A DNA stretch of 8,010 nt from Candidatus Coliplasma caballi (GTDB lineage: Bacteria > Bacillota > Clostridia > Oscillospirales > CAG-382), in contig JAGHTH010000083.1 in the NCBI GenBank assembly GCA_018065365.1, positions 1 to 8,010 of the forward strand, written 5' to 3'. Below are positions 1-6,501 of the stretch, in pieces (the first letter of the stretch is position 1; each line of letters begins with the position of its first letter). A program made the position numbers and the translations under genes. A model generated the notes under the pieces. It was not told where the DNA came from. It saw only the letters and a program-made list of their open reading frames with translations, and did not search any database.

Positions 1-2009
1 TCTTCTTTCAGGTTCTCGAACGAGATCGTTACGGTAACCTTCTTGTTGTCTTCGCCGACTTCTGCTTTGACGACAACGTCGAACTTCGCGTCTTCCTCGG
101 GCTCGCCGACCTTTGCAGCGATTTCTTCTGCGTAGGTGTCAACCGGTGCGGGAGGAGTTACGGGCTCTTCTTTTTCGCCCAGAGCGATGTCTGCGGTTTT
201 GACGGTTGCCTGCGTTGCTTCATCCCACTTGTTGTAGGGGAAGAATTCAAGGCGGTTTGCTTCGCCAAAGGTGATTGCCGGATAGAACAGGCAGTCATTT
301 CTGTCTTCGGGCTTGTTGGAATACTGGAAGAAGTAGTTGAAGCTTTCTTCTGCGCCGATTTCATCGAGTTTGATCTTGAATTCGACGTAGGTCTTGTTGG
401 CATCGGAGGTCAGTGCAGCTTCAAGAGAAGATGCATCATAGTTCTTTGCCGAGTTCGTGGTCAGTGACTCGTTAACCTTTGCGCAAGTAGCTACCTTGCC
501 ATCTTTATAAGAGATTTCAAGCAGATCGGTAAAGATGGTTGCGCCTTCTTTGTTGTTCAGCCACAGACGGATGCAGGTACCGTTGCCGTTGCCGCCTTCT
601 TTTACGGGATCACCGAGTTCTGCGCCAACGTAGAGGTACTCGTCATCGGAACGCATCTGGAACTTGTAGTTCAGAGTGCTGCTTGCTTCATCAGATTCTT
701 TGTTCTGGAACACGCCGTTTTCAGAATTAACGGTGATCCACTTTGCGTCGTCCCAACCGGTATCGTCGAGCTTACCGTCAACGGTGATCTCTTCTTTCAC
801 GGTAGCGGGTTTCGCACCGGGGATCAGAGCGGTCAGTTTTGCGTTTTTGAGTTCTTTCTTCTCGAAGTCAACGCCTTCGATGGTGAACTTGTCGCCTGCC
901 TTGGTGGACATAGCAACGATCTTGTCTTTCCAGTTCGGATACTTTTCATCATCAGCAGGGCAGGAAGAAGCGGAATGAACGATAATCGCAACTTCGTCTT
1001 CGCCGATGGTGACGACTGCGTCTGCACCTGCGCCGGGAGAAACGATTGCGTCCTTCACTGCCTCATAGGTGCCGTCATCCAACTTCTTCAGAAGCAGGGT
1101 GATTGCCCAAGTGGGGTTGCAGCCACAGTAAGTCGGGTTGGAACCCGCGCCGGTACCTTCGGAAGGAGTAGCGCAGATCGAAACGGTCTCGTTGACAGCG
1201 CCTTCGAACAGGTCGATGTCCCAAACGTAGCCGTAAGGATGTGCAACGGATGCTTTGCCGGTTTCTTCGTCAACCTTGTAGGAATCTTCCCAGGTCTCTG
1301 CTTTCTTTGCAACGCCGTCGTTGAAGATCTGGACTTCGTCGAAGAACATCCAGCCGACGGAGCTGCCCTTGTACTGTTCGCCGAGTGCGGAGATCCAGTC
1401 AGCTTCTCTGGTTTCTGCTTCTACTGCCGCAAACGCGTTAGCGACGAGCTTCTTGGAGTAGAAGTTCAGTTTGACGTAAGAGCAGTTCTCGTTCAGAACG
1501 ATCTTGTAGTCGCCTTCGGTTTCTTTTGCGGGAATACCGTCAACGTATGCGCCGAGAACTTCTTCGCCGTAGGTTACGCCGTCGGCGGAACCCTGAGCGG
1601 TGATTGCTGCGGTCTCTTCAATACCGGAGCTGCCGATGTTACCGACGGTAACGAGGATCGTACCGACGTCGGTAGCTTCCTTCAGTTTGAAGATCAGGTA
1701 GCAGGGTTTCTCATGGTTGAAGTCCGGATGTGCGGTGGACATTGCAACCCATGCGGCATCGCTGTAAGCAGCGGGGTTCTCCGCATGTTTGCCGTCGGTC
1801 AGGTCATGACCCGTGTCATCGATGTATTTCGCATCGGCGGGGTTATCGGACCAGCCCCACGGAGAAACGCTCTGCTGCTGATACAGCGAGTGGATCTCGT
1901 AGGTTGCTTCGGGAGCAACGTTGGTAGCGCCGTCAGCGGAAACGAACATAGCCGCGCCGCAAGCGAGAACCATCATTGCAGCCAAAACGAATGCAAGAAT
2001 TCTTTTCAT
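1..2009 (-). CDS. Large secreted multi-domain protein (discoidin-like plus CBM9-like), C-terminus beyond window
   Basis: The frame is open from an ATG at 2009 to the window edge, giving 669 residues without a stop. A consensus AAAGGAG (2019-2025) lies 9 nt before the ATG. Residues 1-25 form a signal peptide: MKR, a hydrophobic core, then VSA before D26 as a signal peptidase I site. C17 is a weaker lipobox alternative. Residues about 28-235 resemble a discoidin/F5-8C-type beta-sandwich, with a VGTILVTVGN strand, a QGSADGVTYG segment and a final FDEVQIFND strand. Residues 235-400 are a domain I do not recognise. Residues about 400-610 look like a CBM9/DOMON-like carbohydrate-binding domain, opening with ITVDGKLDDTGWDDAKW. 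A Pro-rich linker (EEPVTPPAPVD) leads into a further beta-rich domain (FDVVVKAEVGEDNKKVTVTISF) cut by the edge; it could be cohesin-like, but this is unproven. No catalytic domain is visible. Inferred role: surface or secreted glycan binding. Its base composition is less GC-rich than its neighbours, which would fit high expression. Confidence 0.85.
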   Translation of the reverse strand, partial: MKRILAFVLAAMMVLACGAAMFVSADGATNVAPEATYEIHSLYQQQSVSPWGWSDNPADAKYIDDTGHDLTDGKHAENPAAYSDAAWVAMSTAHPDFNHEKPCYLIFKLKEATDVGTILVTVGNIGSSGIEETAAITAQGSADGVTYGEEVLGAYVDGIPAKETEGDYKIVLNENCSYVKLNFYSKKLVANAFAAVEAETREADWISALGEQYKGSSVGWMFFDEVQIFNDGVAKKAETWEDSYKVDEETGKASVAHPYGYVWDIDLFEGAVNETVSICATPSEGTGAGSNPTYCGCNPTWAITLLLKKLDDGTYEAVKDAIVSPGAGADAVVTIGEDEVAIIVHSASSCPADDEKYPNWKDKIVAMSTKAGDKFTIEGVDFEKKELKNAKLTALIPGAKPATVKEEITVDGKLDDTGWDDAKWITVNSENGVFQNKESDEASSTLNYKFQMRSDDEYLYVGAELGDPVKEGGNGNGTCIRLWLNNKEGATIFTDLLEISYKDGKVATCAKVNESLTTNSAKNYDASSLEAALTSDANKTYVEFKIKLDEIGAEESFNYFFQYSNKPEDRNDCLFYPAITFGEANRLEFFPYNKWDEATQATVKTADIALGEKEEPVTPPAPVDTYAEEIAAKVGEPEEDAKFDVVVKAEVGEDNKKVTVTISFENLKE

Positions 2010-2047
2010 TGTCTATTTCTCCTTTATGAGATTTTTTTGGTATTTAC

Positions 2048-2076
2048 ATAATATCACAAATTTTATCGTTTGTAAA
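2048..2076 (-). promoter_or_regulatory. Sigma-A-type promoter of the secreted-protein gene
   Basis: On the minus strand, TTTACA (2071-2076) and TATTAT (2048-2053) are separated by exactly 17 bp and point at the gene starting at 2009. Predicted transcription start is near 2041, giving a leader of about 30 nt that contains the ribosome binding site at 2019-2025. The -35 box lies in one of two direct copies of TTTGTAAA (plus-strand 2069-2076 and 2082-2089), whose starts are 13 bp apart. The second copy could be an alternative -35 or part of a regulator site. Confidence 0.75.
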
Positions 2077-2132
2077 GTCCCTTTGTAAAATTTTTTTTGG
2101 AAAATACAAACAAATTTTCGCTTTTTCTTCCG

Positions 2133-3863
2133 TCATTCTGCCGAAGAAAGCCCCGTGAGCAGTTCTTTTTGCAGCATTTCATACGCTTCGGCGTTCAGAT
2201 TCACGACGTCGGACTTGTAATGTCCGTCCTTGTAATACGCTTTCGTGTCGTCTTTCAGCACGACCGTCCGGATCAGCCCGTCGGCTTTTTCGTCGCCGAA
2301 CTTCGCCCGGTATTCCTCGCACAGCTCGTAGAGCCGGATCGCTCTGCGCAGCGCCTTGTACCGCAAGGTCAGCAGCACGCCGCCGTCGGCGGACGGGTAC
2401 ACGAAGTTGGTGTCGCCCGCGGCAAAAATGCCGTAGCGGATGTCTTTCCGCGGGTTGTCGTTGAACACGGTGTAATTCCACCGCAAAAAGCCGTCCATTC
2501 TGCACAACGACGTGAACACCCCGATCCACAGCGTTTCGCACAGGTCGGAACGCAAGAACGTGTTCGGCCACTCCGGCCCGCAGCAAACGTACCACAGGAA
2601 TCGCTTGCCTTTCATCGTGCGGCGGTAATTCTGCAGAACGTCCAGATGCGTGAACAGGTGCGCCGAGTACGGAACGAAATCGCAGATGTCCTCGCCGAAC
2701 TCCTCGATGAACTCGGCGTGGTTGATCGCCGCCTTGTATTTGAGGTCGGGCGCGATCTTCTTCATGCGCTCCAACGACCTGCGGTACTTTTCCACGTCGG
2801 CGGGCTCGTCCGCGGCAATGCGCACGCGGTCAAGCTGACCGGTTTTGCGGAAATAGTCGGTGAGCAGACCGATGTACTCCTCCAATTCCTCCTCTTTGCG
2901 CAAGAACTGATAGGTGCCGCTCTCCTCGTCGAACACCCTCACGCGCAAAGCGTCCGGATCGTCCGCGGCGATCTTCCCGAATCCTCTTTCCGGCTTGCAC
3001 CACACGTTCATCAATCCGTACAGCGAAAGTTCGTCCTTAATCCCGTACCGCGCGCAAAGGTCGATGTACTTTTGCATCGGCGAGAAATTCGCCTGCAATT
3101 TTCCCTCTTTCGTCCGTGTCAGCGGAACGATCGAATATTCAAACAGGTTGGCTGCCATGCGGTACTCGTTGAAGCAGGACTGCCCGCCCCACGGCCCCTC
3201 GGTTACGACCAGCGTAACGGCTTTCTGCCCGAGATCCGCCATCGACGCGACGTAACGCTCGATCACGCGGAAATGCGCGTCGCTCCAAAGCGGAACTTCG
3301 TGCTTTCTCGCCAGGTTCGACAAATGCTGCCACAGATCGAGGTGGAACTTGTTATCCCGCGTGTTGTGCAGAACGTACGGCAGAACTTCCAATCTGACCT
3401 TGACGCTGCCGACCTTTTCTTCGTCCTCGAACATTCTCTGCGAGTAGATCGAAACCTCGTACTCCTTTTCGCCGGGCTGCGCCGACGACGGAACGTCGAT
3501 CTCACAGAACACCGCGCGCGTATAGTTCGCCGGCTGCTCGGTAACGTCCTGCGTCAGAAGCGCGTCCGCGCGGAAGAAGCGGTCGTCGTCTTCGTGCATC
3601 TCCTCGATGTTGACCTTGACTCCCTGCCCCGCCGCGACGCGAACGGTCTGCACCGGGCCTTTCTGCGAGAGCCACAGCGCCTTTCCGACGTTCAGAGCCC
3701 ACGGCTCGTCCGAAACGACCAGCACCTGAAAGCAAGCCGTCATGTTTCTGCCGGCGCAAAGCGCCAGTTCTTTGCCCATTCCATCCAGCATTTCCGGGTG
3801 GAAACGGTCATAGTCGCCGTACACCAATTTGAACGTGTCCGGCGCGATCGCGTAACGAATCAT
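2133..3863 (-). CDS. GH123-like (DUF4091) glycoside hydrolase family protein, cytoplasmic
   Basis: This is a 576-residue protein with no signal peptide or membrane segment, so it probably acts in the cytoplasm. An N-terminal beta-sandwich (about 1-165) precedes a barrel-type catalytic domain (about 170-520). The key sign is the adjacent acid pair D352-E353 in RIAADEP: GH123 enzymes use a neighbouring Asp-Glu pair for substrate-assisted cleavage of N-acetyl-beta-galactosaminides. Aromatic GPWGG (223-227), GFLRWNY (458-464) and GDTNFVYPS (483-491) also fit the family, the last matching the usual end of the barrel. The start is set by AAGGAAGG 9 nt upstream of the ATG. The gene lies 67 bp downstream of the aminotransferase gene on the same strand, probably cotranscribed. 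Family membership is fairly secure; the sugar substrate is not, because many DUF4091 proteins are untested. A second DEP at 52-54 lies in the N-terminal domain and is not the catalytic pair. Confidence 0.85.
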   Translation of the reverse strand: MIRYAIAPDTFKLVYGDYDRFHPEMLDGMGKELALCAGRNMTACFQVLVVSDEPWALNVGKALWLSQKGPVQTVRVAAGQGVKVNIEEMHEDDDRFFRADALLTQDVTEQPANYTRAVFCEIDVPSSAQPGEKEYEVSIYSQRMFEDEEKVGSVKVRLEVLPYVLHNTRDNKFHLDLWQHLSNLARKHEVPLWSDAHFRVIERYVASMADLGQKAVTLVVTEGPWGGQSCFNEYRMAANLFEYSIVPLTRTKEGKLQANFSPMQKYIDLCARYGIKDELSLYGLMNVWCKPERGFGKIAADDPDALRVRVFDEESGTYQFLRKEEELEEYIGLLTDYFRKTGQLDRVRIAADEPADVEKYRRSLERMKKIAPDLKYKAAINHAEFIEEFGEDICDFVPYSAHLFTHLDVLQNYRRTMKGKRFLWYVCCGPEWPNTFLRSDLCETLWIGVFTSLCRMDGFLRWNYTVFNDNPRKDIRYGIFAAGDTNFVYPSADGGVLLTLRYKALRRAIRLYELCEEYRAKFGDEKADGLIRTVVLKDDTKAYYKDGHYKSDVVNLNAEAYEMLQKELLTGLSSAE

Positions 3864-3887
3864 TTTGCAGCACCTTCCTTATTTTTA

Positions 3888-3909
3888 TTTATATAGTTTG
3901 TTTATATAG
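3888..3909. repeat. Two direct TTTATATAG repeats in the aminotransferase/GH123 intergenic region
   Basis: TTTATATAG occurs at 3888-3896 and again at 3901-3909, starts 13 bp apart, inside the 67-bp AT-rich gap between the two minus-strand genes. On the minus strand this reads as two CTATATAAA boxes just upstream of the GH123 ribosome binding site. They could be weak -10 elements of an internal promoter, but no good -35 box is seen, or a regulator site. No hairpin terminator lies in the gap, which favours readthrough from the upstream gene. Confidence 0.4.
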
Positions 3910-3930
3910 CCGATGGATCGTGTTTTCCCG

Positions 3931-5112
3931 TCAATTCCCGGCTTTGCAGAGCGCCAGCTTCTCAAACGCCGTAAACGACCGCTCGATCATACTGCGCTTC
4001 ACGCAATACGCCAGCCGCACGTACCCCGGAACGCCGAACGAATCCGACGGCACCAACAGCAGTTCAAACCGCTTCGCAAGTTCGGAAAACGCCCGCGCGT
4101 CGCCGCCCGGCGCCTTGACGAACAGGTAGAACGCGCCCCGCGGTCGCACGCAGGAAAACCCGAGCGACGTCAATTTGTCGTAGAGCAGCTTCCCGTTCTC
4201 GCGGTACACCGAAAGATCGCTCGTTACGCCCTGCACGGCGGGCAATACCCGCTGCCAGAGCGTCGGCGCACAAACGTACCCGAGCGCACGCGCCGCGCCG
4301 ATGACCGCGGCAAGCACCTCGTCCCTCTCCGGCATGGCGGGATTGACCAGCAGATAGCCGATCCGCTCGCCCGGAATGGAAAGCACCTTGCTGTACGAAA
4401 AGCAGACCAGCGTCCGCGCGTAATATTTGGTCAGAAACGGCGGCTTGTCGCCCTCAAACACGAGGTCGCGGTACGGCTCGTCGGAAAGCAGCCAGACCGG
4501 ATGCCCGCACTTTTCCAATACCTCGCAGACGCGTTTTACGTCCTTTTCGGAATATACCGCGCCGGTCGGGTTGTTCGGGTTGTTTAAGATCACGACCTTC
4601 GTCCGCGGCGTGATCGCTTTCGCAAGCGCGTCCGCGTCGGGCGCAAACTCCGGGGCTTCGGTCGGAACGACGACCAGCTTCCCGCCCGCCTGCTCCGCGA
4701 ACAGCCGGTACTCCGGGAAAAACGGCGCGAACACCACCACTTCGTCGCCCGGCTCCTCGACCAGCGCGTGCAGCGCCATGGCAAGTCCCGCGGCGGCGCC
4801 GCAGGTCAGCACGAAATCGTGCCGCGTGAGCGTCAGCCCGTACGTCCTGTTCAGATAGCCCGCGATCGAAGCGCGCGCGCCTGTGTCGCCGATCGACGGC
4901 GTGTACCCGTGCAGCGCGACGGAATCTTCCTCTTTCAATAACCGCTCCAATTCGGCGGTCAGTTCTTTCGGAGGCGGCACGTTGGGGTTGCCCAAGCTGT
5001 AATCGAACACGTTGTCTTTGCCGATCTCCTCCGCGCGCTCCAATCCGTAGGAATACAGTTCGCGGATCGCGCTTTTTTTGTTCCCCGCCTCCAACATTCT
5101 TTTGTTTGCCAT
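3931..5112 (-). CDS. PLP-dependent aminotransferase, class I/II (AspC-like fold type I)
   Basis: This 393-residue enzyme belongs to the COG0436-type aminotransferases. It opens with an AIRELYSYG segment and a FDYSLGNPNVPPP segment typical of the Clostridia branch. It carries a full set of fold type I residues: NNPNNPTG (177-184), the PLP-ring Asp in LLSDEPY (D211), the Schiff-base lysine K242 in SYSKVLSIPGER, and the substrate-carboxylate arginine R366 in YVRLAYC. The length is normal and nothing is missing. I chose the ATG at 5112 because AAAGGAG (5123-5129) lies 10 nt upstream and the family N-terminus fits. The upstream in-frame ATG at 5166 would lie beyond the predicted transcription start. 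The amino acid substrate cannot be read from the sequence. The gene is first on the minus-strand transcript, ahead of the GH123-like gene, and is divergent from the LytTR operon. No functional tie to the hydrolase is obvious. Confidence 0.92.
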   Translation of the reverse strand: MANKRMLEAGNKKSAIRELYSYGLERAEEIGKDNVFDYSLGNPNVPPPKELTAELERLLKEEDSVALHGYTPSIGDTGARASIAGYLNRTYGLTLTRHDFVLTCGAAAGLAMALHALVEEPGDEVVVFAPFFPEYRLFAEQAGGKLVVVPTEAPEFAPDADALAKAITPRTKVVILNNPNNPTGAVYSEKDVKRVCEVLEKCGHPVWLLSDEPYRDLVFEGDKPPFLTKYYARTLVCFSYSKVLSIPGERIGYLLVNPAMPERDEVLAAVIGAARALGYVCAPTLWQRVLPAVQGVTSDLSVYRENGKLLYDKLTSLGFSCVRPRGAFYLFVKAPGGDARAFSELAKRFELLLVPSDSFGVPGYVRLAYCVKRSMIERSFTAFEKLALCKAGN

Positions 5113-5137
5113 TTCGCACCGACTCCTTTCTTTTTTG

Positions 5138-5166
5138 ATTATACCACAACGGTTTTTCATTTGCAA
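5138..5166 (-). promoter_or_regulatory. Promoter of the aminotransferase gene
   Basis: On the minus strand a perfect TATAAT (5138-5143), preceded by TGG to form an extended -10, lies 17 bp downstream of TTGCAA (5161-5166), a 4/6 match to the -35 consensus. The predicted start near 5131 gives a leader of about 19 nt that includes the ribosome binding site. The -35 hexamer is also the left half of the inverted repeat at 5161-5180. Confidence 0.8.
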
Positions 5167-5180
5167 GACCTACCTTGCAA
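5161..5180. promoter_or_regulatory. Perfect inverted repeat, candidate operator
   Basis: TTGCAAG (5161-5167) and CTTGCAA (5174-5180) form a perfect 7-bp dyad with a 6-bp spacer. The left arm coincides with the -35 box of the aminotransferase promoter, and the site lies about 37 bp from the -35 of the divergent LytTR promoter. A dimeric regulator bound here would block the aminotransferase promoter and could affect both genes. The size and symmetry suit a helix-turn-helix dimer. It does not look like the direct-repeat sites of LytTR proteins. The binding protein is unknown. Confidence 0.5.
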
Positions 5181-5216
5181 CTTACCCCGAAAAATCGACC
5201 ACTTGTCGCAAAACTA

Positions 5217-5245
5217 TTGACAAACGCCCGCGTTTTTTGTATGAT
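5217..5245 (+). promoter_or_regulatory. Promoter of the LytTR-LiaF-PAP2 operon
   Basis: A consensus TTGACA (5217-5222) and TATGAT (5240-5245; 5/6 match to TATAAT) are separated by exactly 17 bp. The start should fall near 5252, giving a leader of about 50 nt before the ribosome binding site and ACG start of the LytTR gene. TTGTC (5203-5207) and GACAA (5219-5223) form a short inverted repeat overlapping the -35, a possible autoregulatory site. Confidence 0.85.
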
Positions 5246-5259
5246 GAACACGTAAACAA

Positions 5260-5284
5260 GCTTCCCGCGGATCCCGACGGAAGC
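5260..5284 (+). promoter_or_regulatory. Possible leader hairpin before the LytTR ribosome binding site
   Basis: GCTTCC (5260-5265) can pair with GGAAGC (5279-5284) to form a 6-bp stem with a 13-nt loop in the predicted 5' leader, ending 3 nt before the Shine-Dalgarno sequence. It may affect ribosome access. The stem is short and could be chance. Confidence 0.25.
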
Positions 5285-5287
5285 GCT

Positions 5288-5296
5288 GAAAGGAGG
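5288..5296 (+). promoter_or_regulatory. Strong ribosome binding site that sets an ACG start
   Basis: GAAAGGAGG is a near-perfect anti-16S match. An 8-nt spacer follows and then ACG at 5305. The frame carries a stop at 5287-5289 and has no ATG, GTG or TTG until a GTG at 5359, which is 62 nt from this site and too far to be served by it. Confidence 0.75.
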
Positions 5297-5304
5297 CGCC
5301 GGCC

Positions 5305-5781
5305 ACGAAACGTACCGTCCGCGTCGAAATAGACCCCGAATGCGCGGGCGAGGAGATCGTGACCCGCGCGCCCGCCATGACCGAAGACCTCAAAAACCTG
5401 CGCGCGCTCGCCGAGGGTACGATCCCTCTCCGTGAAGCGTCGGCGATCCCGCTGAATCTGCGCGGCGAGGAATTCTGGATCCCGCCCTCCGAGATCCTGT
5501 TCTTTCTGTCCGACGACGACAAAACGACCGCGCACACCGAGCGAAACCTCTATTACAGCGATCGCAAACTCTGCGAATTGCCCGACCTGCTGCCGCCTTA
5601 CTTTTTCCGCGTGTCCAAATCCTGCATCGCAAACCTGAAGCAAGTGCGCTCCCTGCGCCGCGAACTGACCGGCGTCTGCGAGGTGCACATCGGAAAGCAG
5701 GACAAGACGATCTACGTTTCGCGGATGTACTATAAACCGTTCCGTGAACGTCTGATGGAAATTCACGGCGTCAAACCGTAA
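5305..5781 (+). CDS. LytTR-domain DNA-binding transcriptional regulator with apparent ACG start
   Basis: A small regulator of 158 residues counted from ACG at 5305. Residues 1-50 form a short N-terminal segment: KRTVRVEIDPEC followed by EEIVTRAP, the pattern seen at the start of stand-alone LytTR proteins. Residues about 52-153 form the LytTR beta-type DNA-binding domain, with FFRVSKSCIANLKQVRSL (100-117) and a terminal VSRMYYKPFRERL helix. There is no receiver domain, so it is not a classical two-component response regulator. Stand-alone LytTR proteins are often controlled by a partner membrane protein, and here a LiaF-like membrane protein gene starts 15 nt downstream. I placed the start at ACG because of the ribosome binding site and the family-like N-terminus it adds. 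A GTG start at 5359 would remove 18 residues of that segment. Likely role: control of its own operon in response to an envelope signal. Confidence 0.88.
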   Translation, partial: TKRTVRVEIDPECAGEEIVTRAPAMTEDLKNLRALAEGTIPLREASAIPLNLRGEEFWIPPSEILFFLSDDDKTTAHTERNLYYSDRKLCELPDLLPPYFFRVSKSCIANLKQVRSLRRELTGVCEVHIGKQDKTIYVSRMYYKPFRERLMEIHGVKP

Positions 5782-5796
5782 AAAAGGAGTCTCATT

Positions 5797-6471
5797 ATGA
5801 AAATCAACCTGTCTTCGATGTCCCAAGGCAAAAAGATCTTCGGCGGGATCCTGTTGATCCTGCTTGCCGTCGGGCTGTTCTTTCTCGCCGCAAGCCCCGA
5901 TTTCGCGGTGCTGTCCATTCCGCTTTGGAAATGCTTCCTCGGCGTCGCGTGTATCGCGTGGTTGGCAAGTATGCTCAAAAAGCCCGGTGCCGGCATCGTG
6001 TTCCCGGTCGCGGCGCTGTTCTTGCTGTTTGAGAAAGAGATCGGCACGCTCGCGGGCATCGGCGAGAATTTCGTCAATAATTGGCTGGTCATCGTCGGCG
6101 TGCTCGTCCTCTACGCCGCACTCAAACTGCTGCTCGAAGAATCGCTCGGCATCCCGAAAAAGATCGGCGACAAGTTCAGCGACAAGATCGAATACCTCGA
6201 CGCCGACAAAACAAGTTTCGACGTATCAAGCAGTATCGGCGACGTCAACATCTATTTCCAAAACACCGACAGCGGCAAAACCGATCCGATGACTTTAACG
6301 ATCCACTCCGGGATCGGCGACTGCACGATCCACGTTCCTGCGGAATGGAACGTCATCGTCCATAAGAACGCTTCGATCGGCGATTCCTCCGTCCGTCCGA
6401 ATCCGACTTCCCCCACCCGCACGCTCACGATCAACGTCGCCTCCTCGATCGGCGATCTCCGCGTAGTGTAA
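5797..6471 (+). CDS. LiaF-like membrane protein with repeated (S/A)xIGD motifs
   Basis: This 224-residue protein has four predicted membrane helices (about 13-32, 40-58, 64-79 and 95-113), then a charged linker and a soluble C-terminal domain. The layout is that of LiaF-type cell-wall stress sensors: an N-terminal membrane domain and a C-terminal beta-rich domain. The C-terminal part carries four regularly placed motifs: SSIGD (145-149), SGIGD (171-175), ASIGD (192-196) and SSIGD (216-220), each followed by a short beta-strand, which suggests turns of a beta-helix or roll. AAGGAG (5784-5789) lies 7 nt before the ATG. The gene is 15 nt after the LytTR gene and surely cotranscribed with it. In the Lia system LiaF holds a regulator system off until envelope stress occurs. 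By analogy this protein may sense or inhibit for the LytTR protein. That link is inferred. Confidence 0.8.
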   Translation: MKINLSSMSQGKKIFGGILLILLAVGLFFLAASPDFAVLSIPLWKCFLGVACIAWLASMLKKPGAGIVFPVAALFLLFEKEIGTLAGIGENFVNNWLVIVGVLVLYAALKLLLEESLGIPKKIGDKFSDKIEYLDADKTSFDVSSSIGDVNIYFQNTDSGKTDPMTLTIHSGIGDCTIHVPAEWNVIVHKNASIGDSSVRPNPTSPTRTLTINVASSIGDLRVV

Positions 6472-6501
6472 ATCCCATAATATAAAAAAGAAGGAATCCC
6501 C

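Noticed and set aside
1957..1967. Lipoprotein signal (VLAC) in the secreted protein
   Set aside because: Leu at -2 is a poor fit to the lipobox and a good signal peptidase I site (VSA) follows; kept only as an alternative.
975..2051. 358-codon open frame on the plus strand opposite the secreted-protein gene
   Set aside because: The minus-strand frame has a signal peptide, domains, a ribosome binding site and a promoter; the plus frame has none of these.
2097..3896. 599-codon open frame on the plus strand opposite the GH123-like gene
   Set aside because: It mirrors the real gene, has low-complexity Arg/Val/Gln-rich sequence with no family resemblance and no ribosome binding site; high GC at third codon positions explains it.
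5112..5166. Upstream ATG at 5166 as the aminotransferase start
   Set aside because: It lies upstream of the predicted transcription start and lacks a ribosome binding site; the ATG at 5112 has both in the right place.
3913..5251. Long open frames overlapping the aminotransferase gene (plus 3913-4587, minus 4454-5251)
   Set aside because: Arg-rich shadows of a gene whose catalytic motifs are all intact in another frame.
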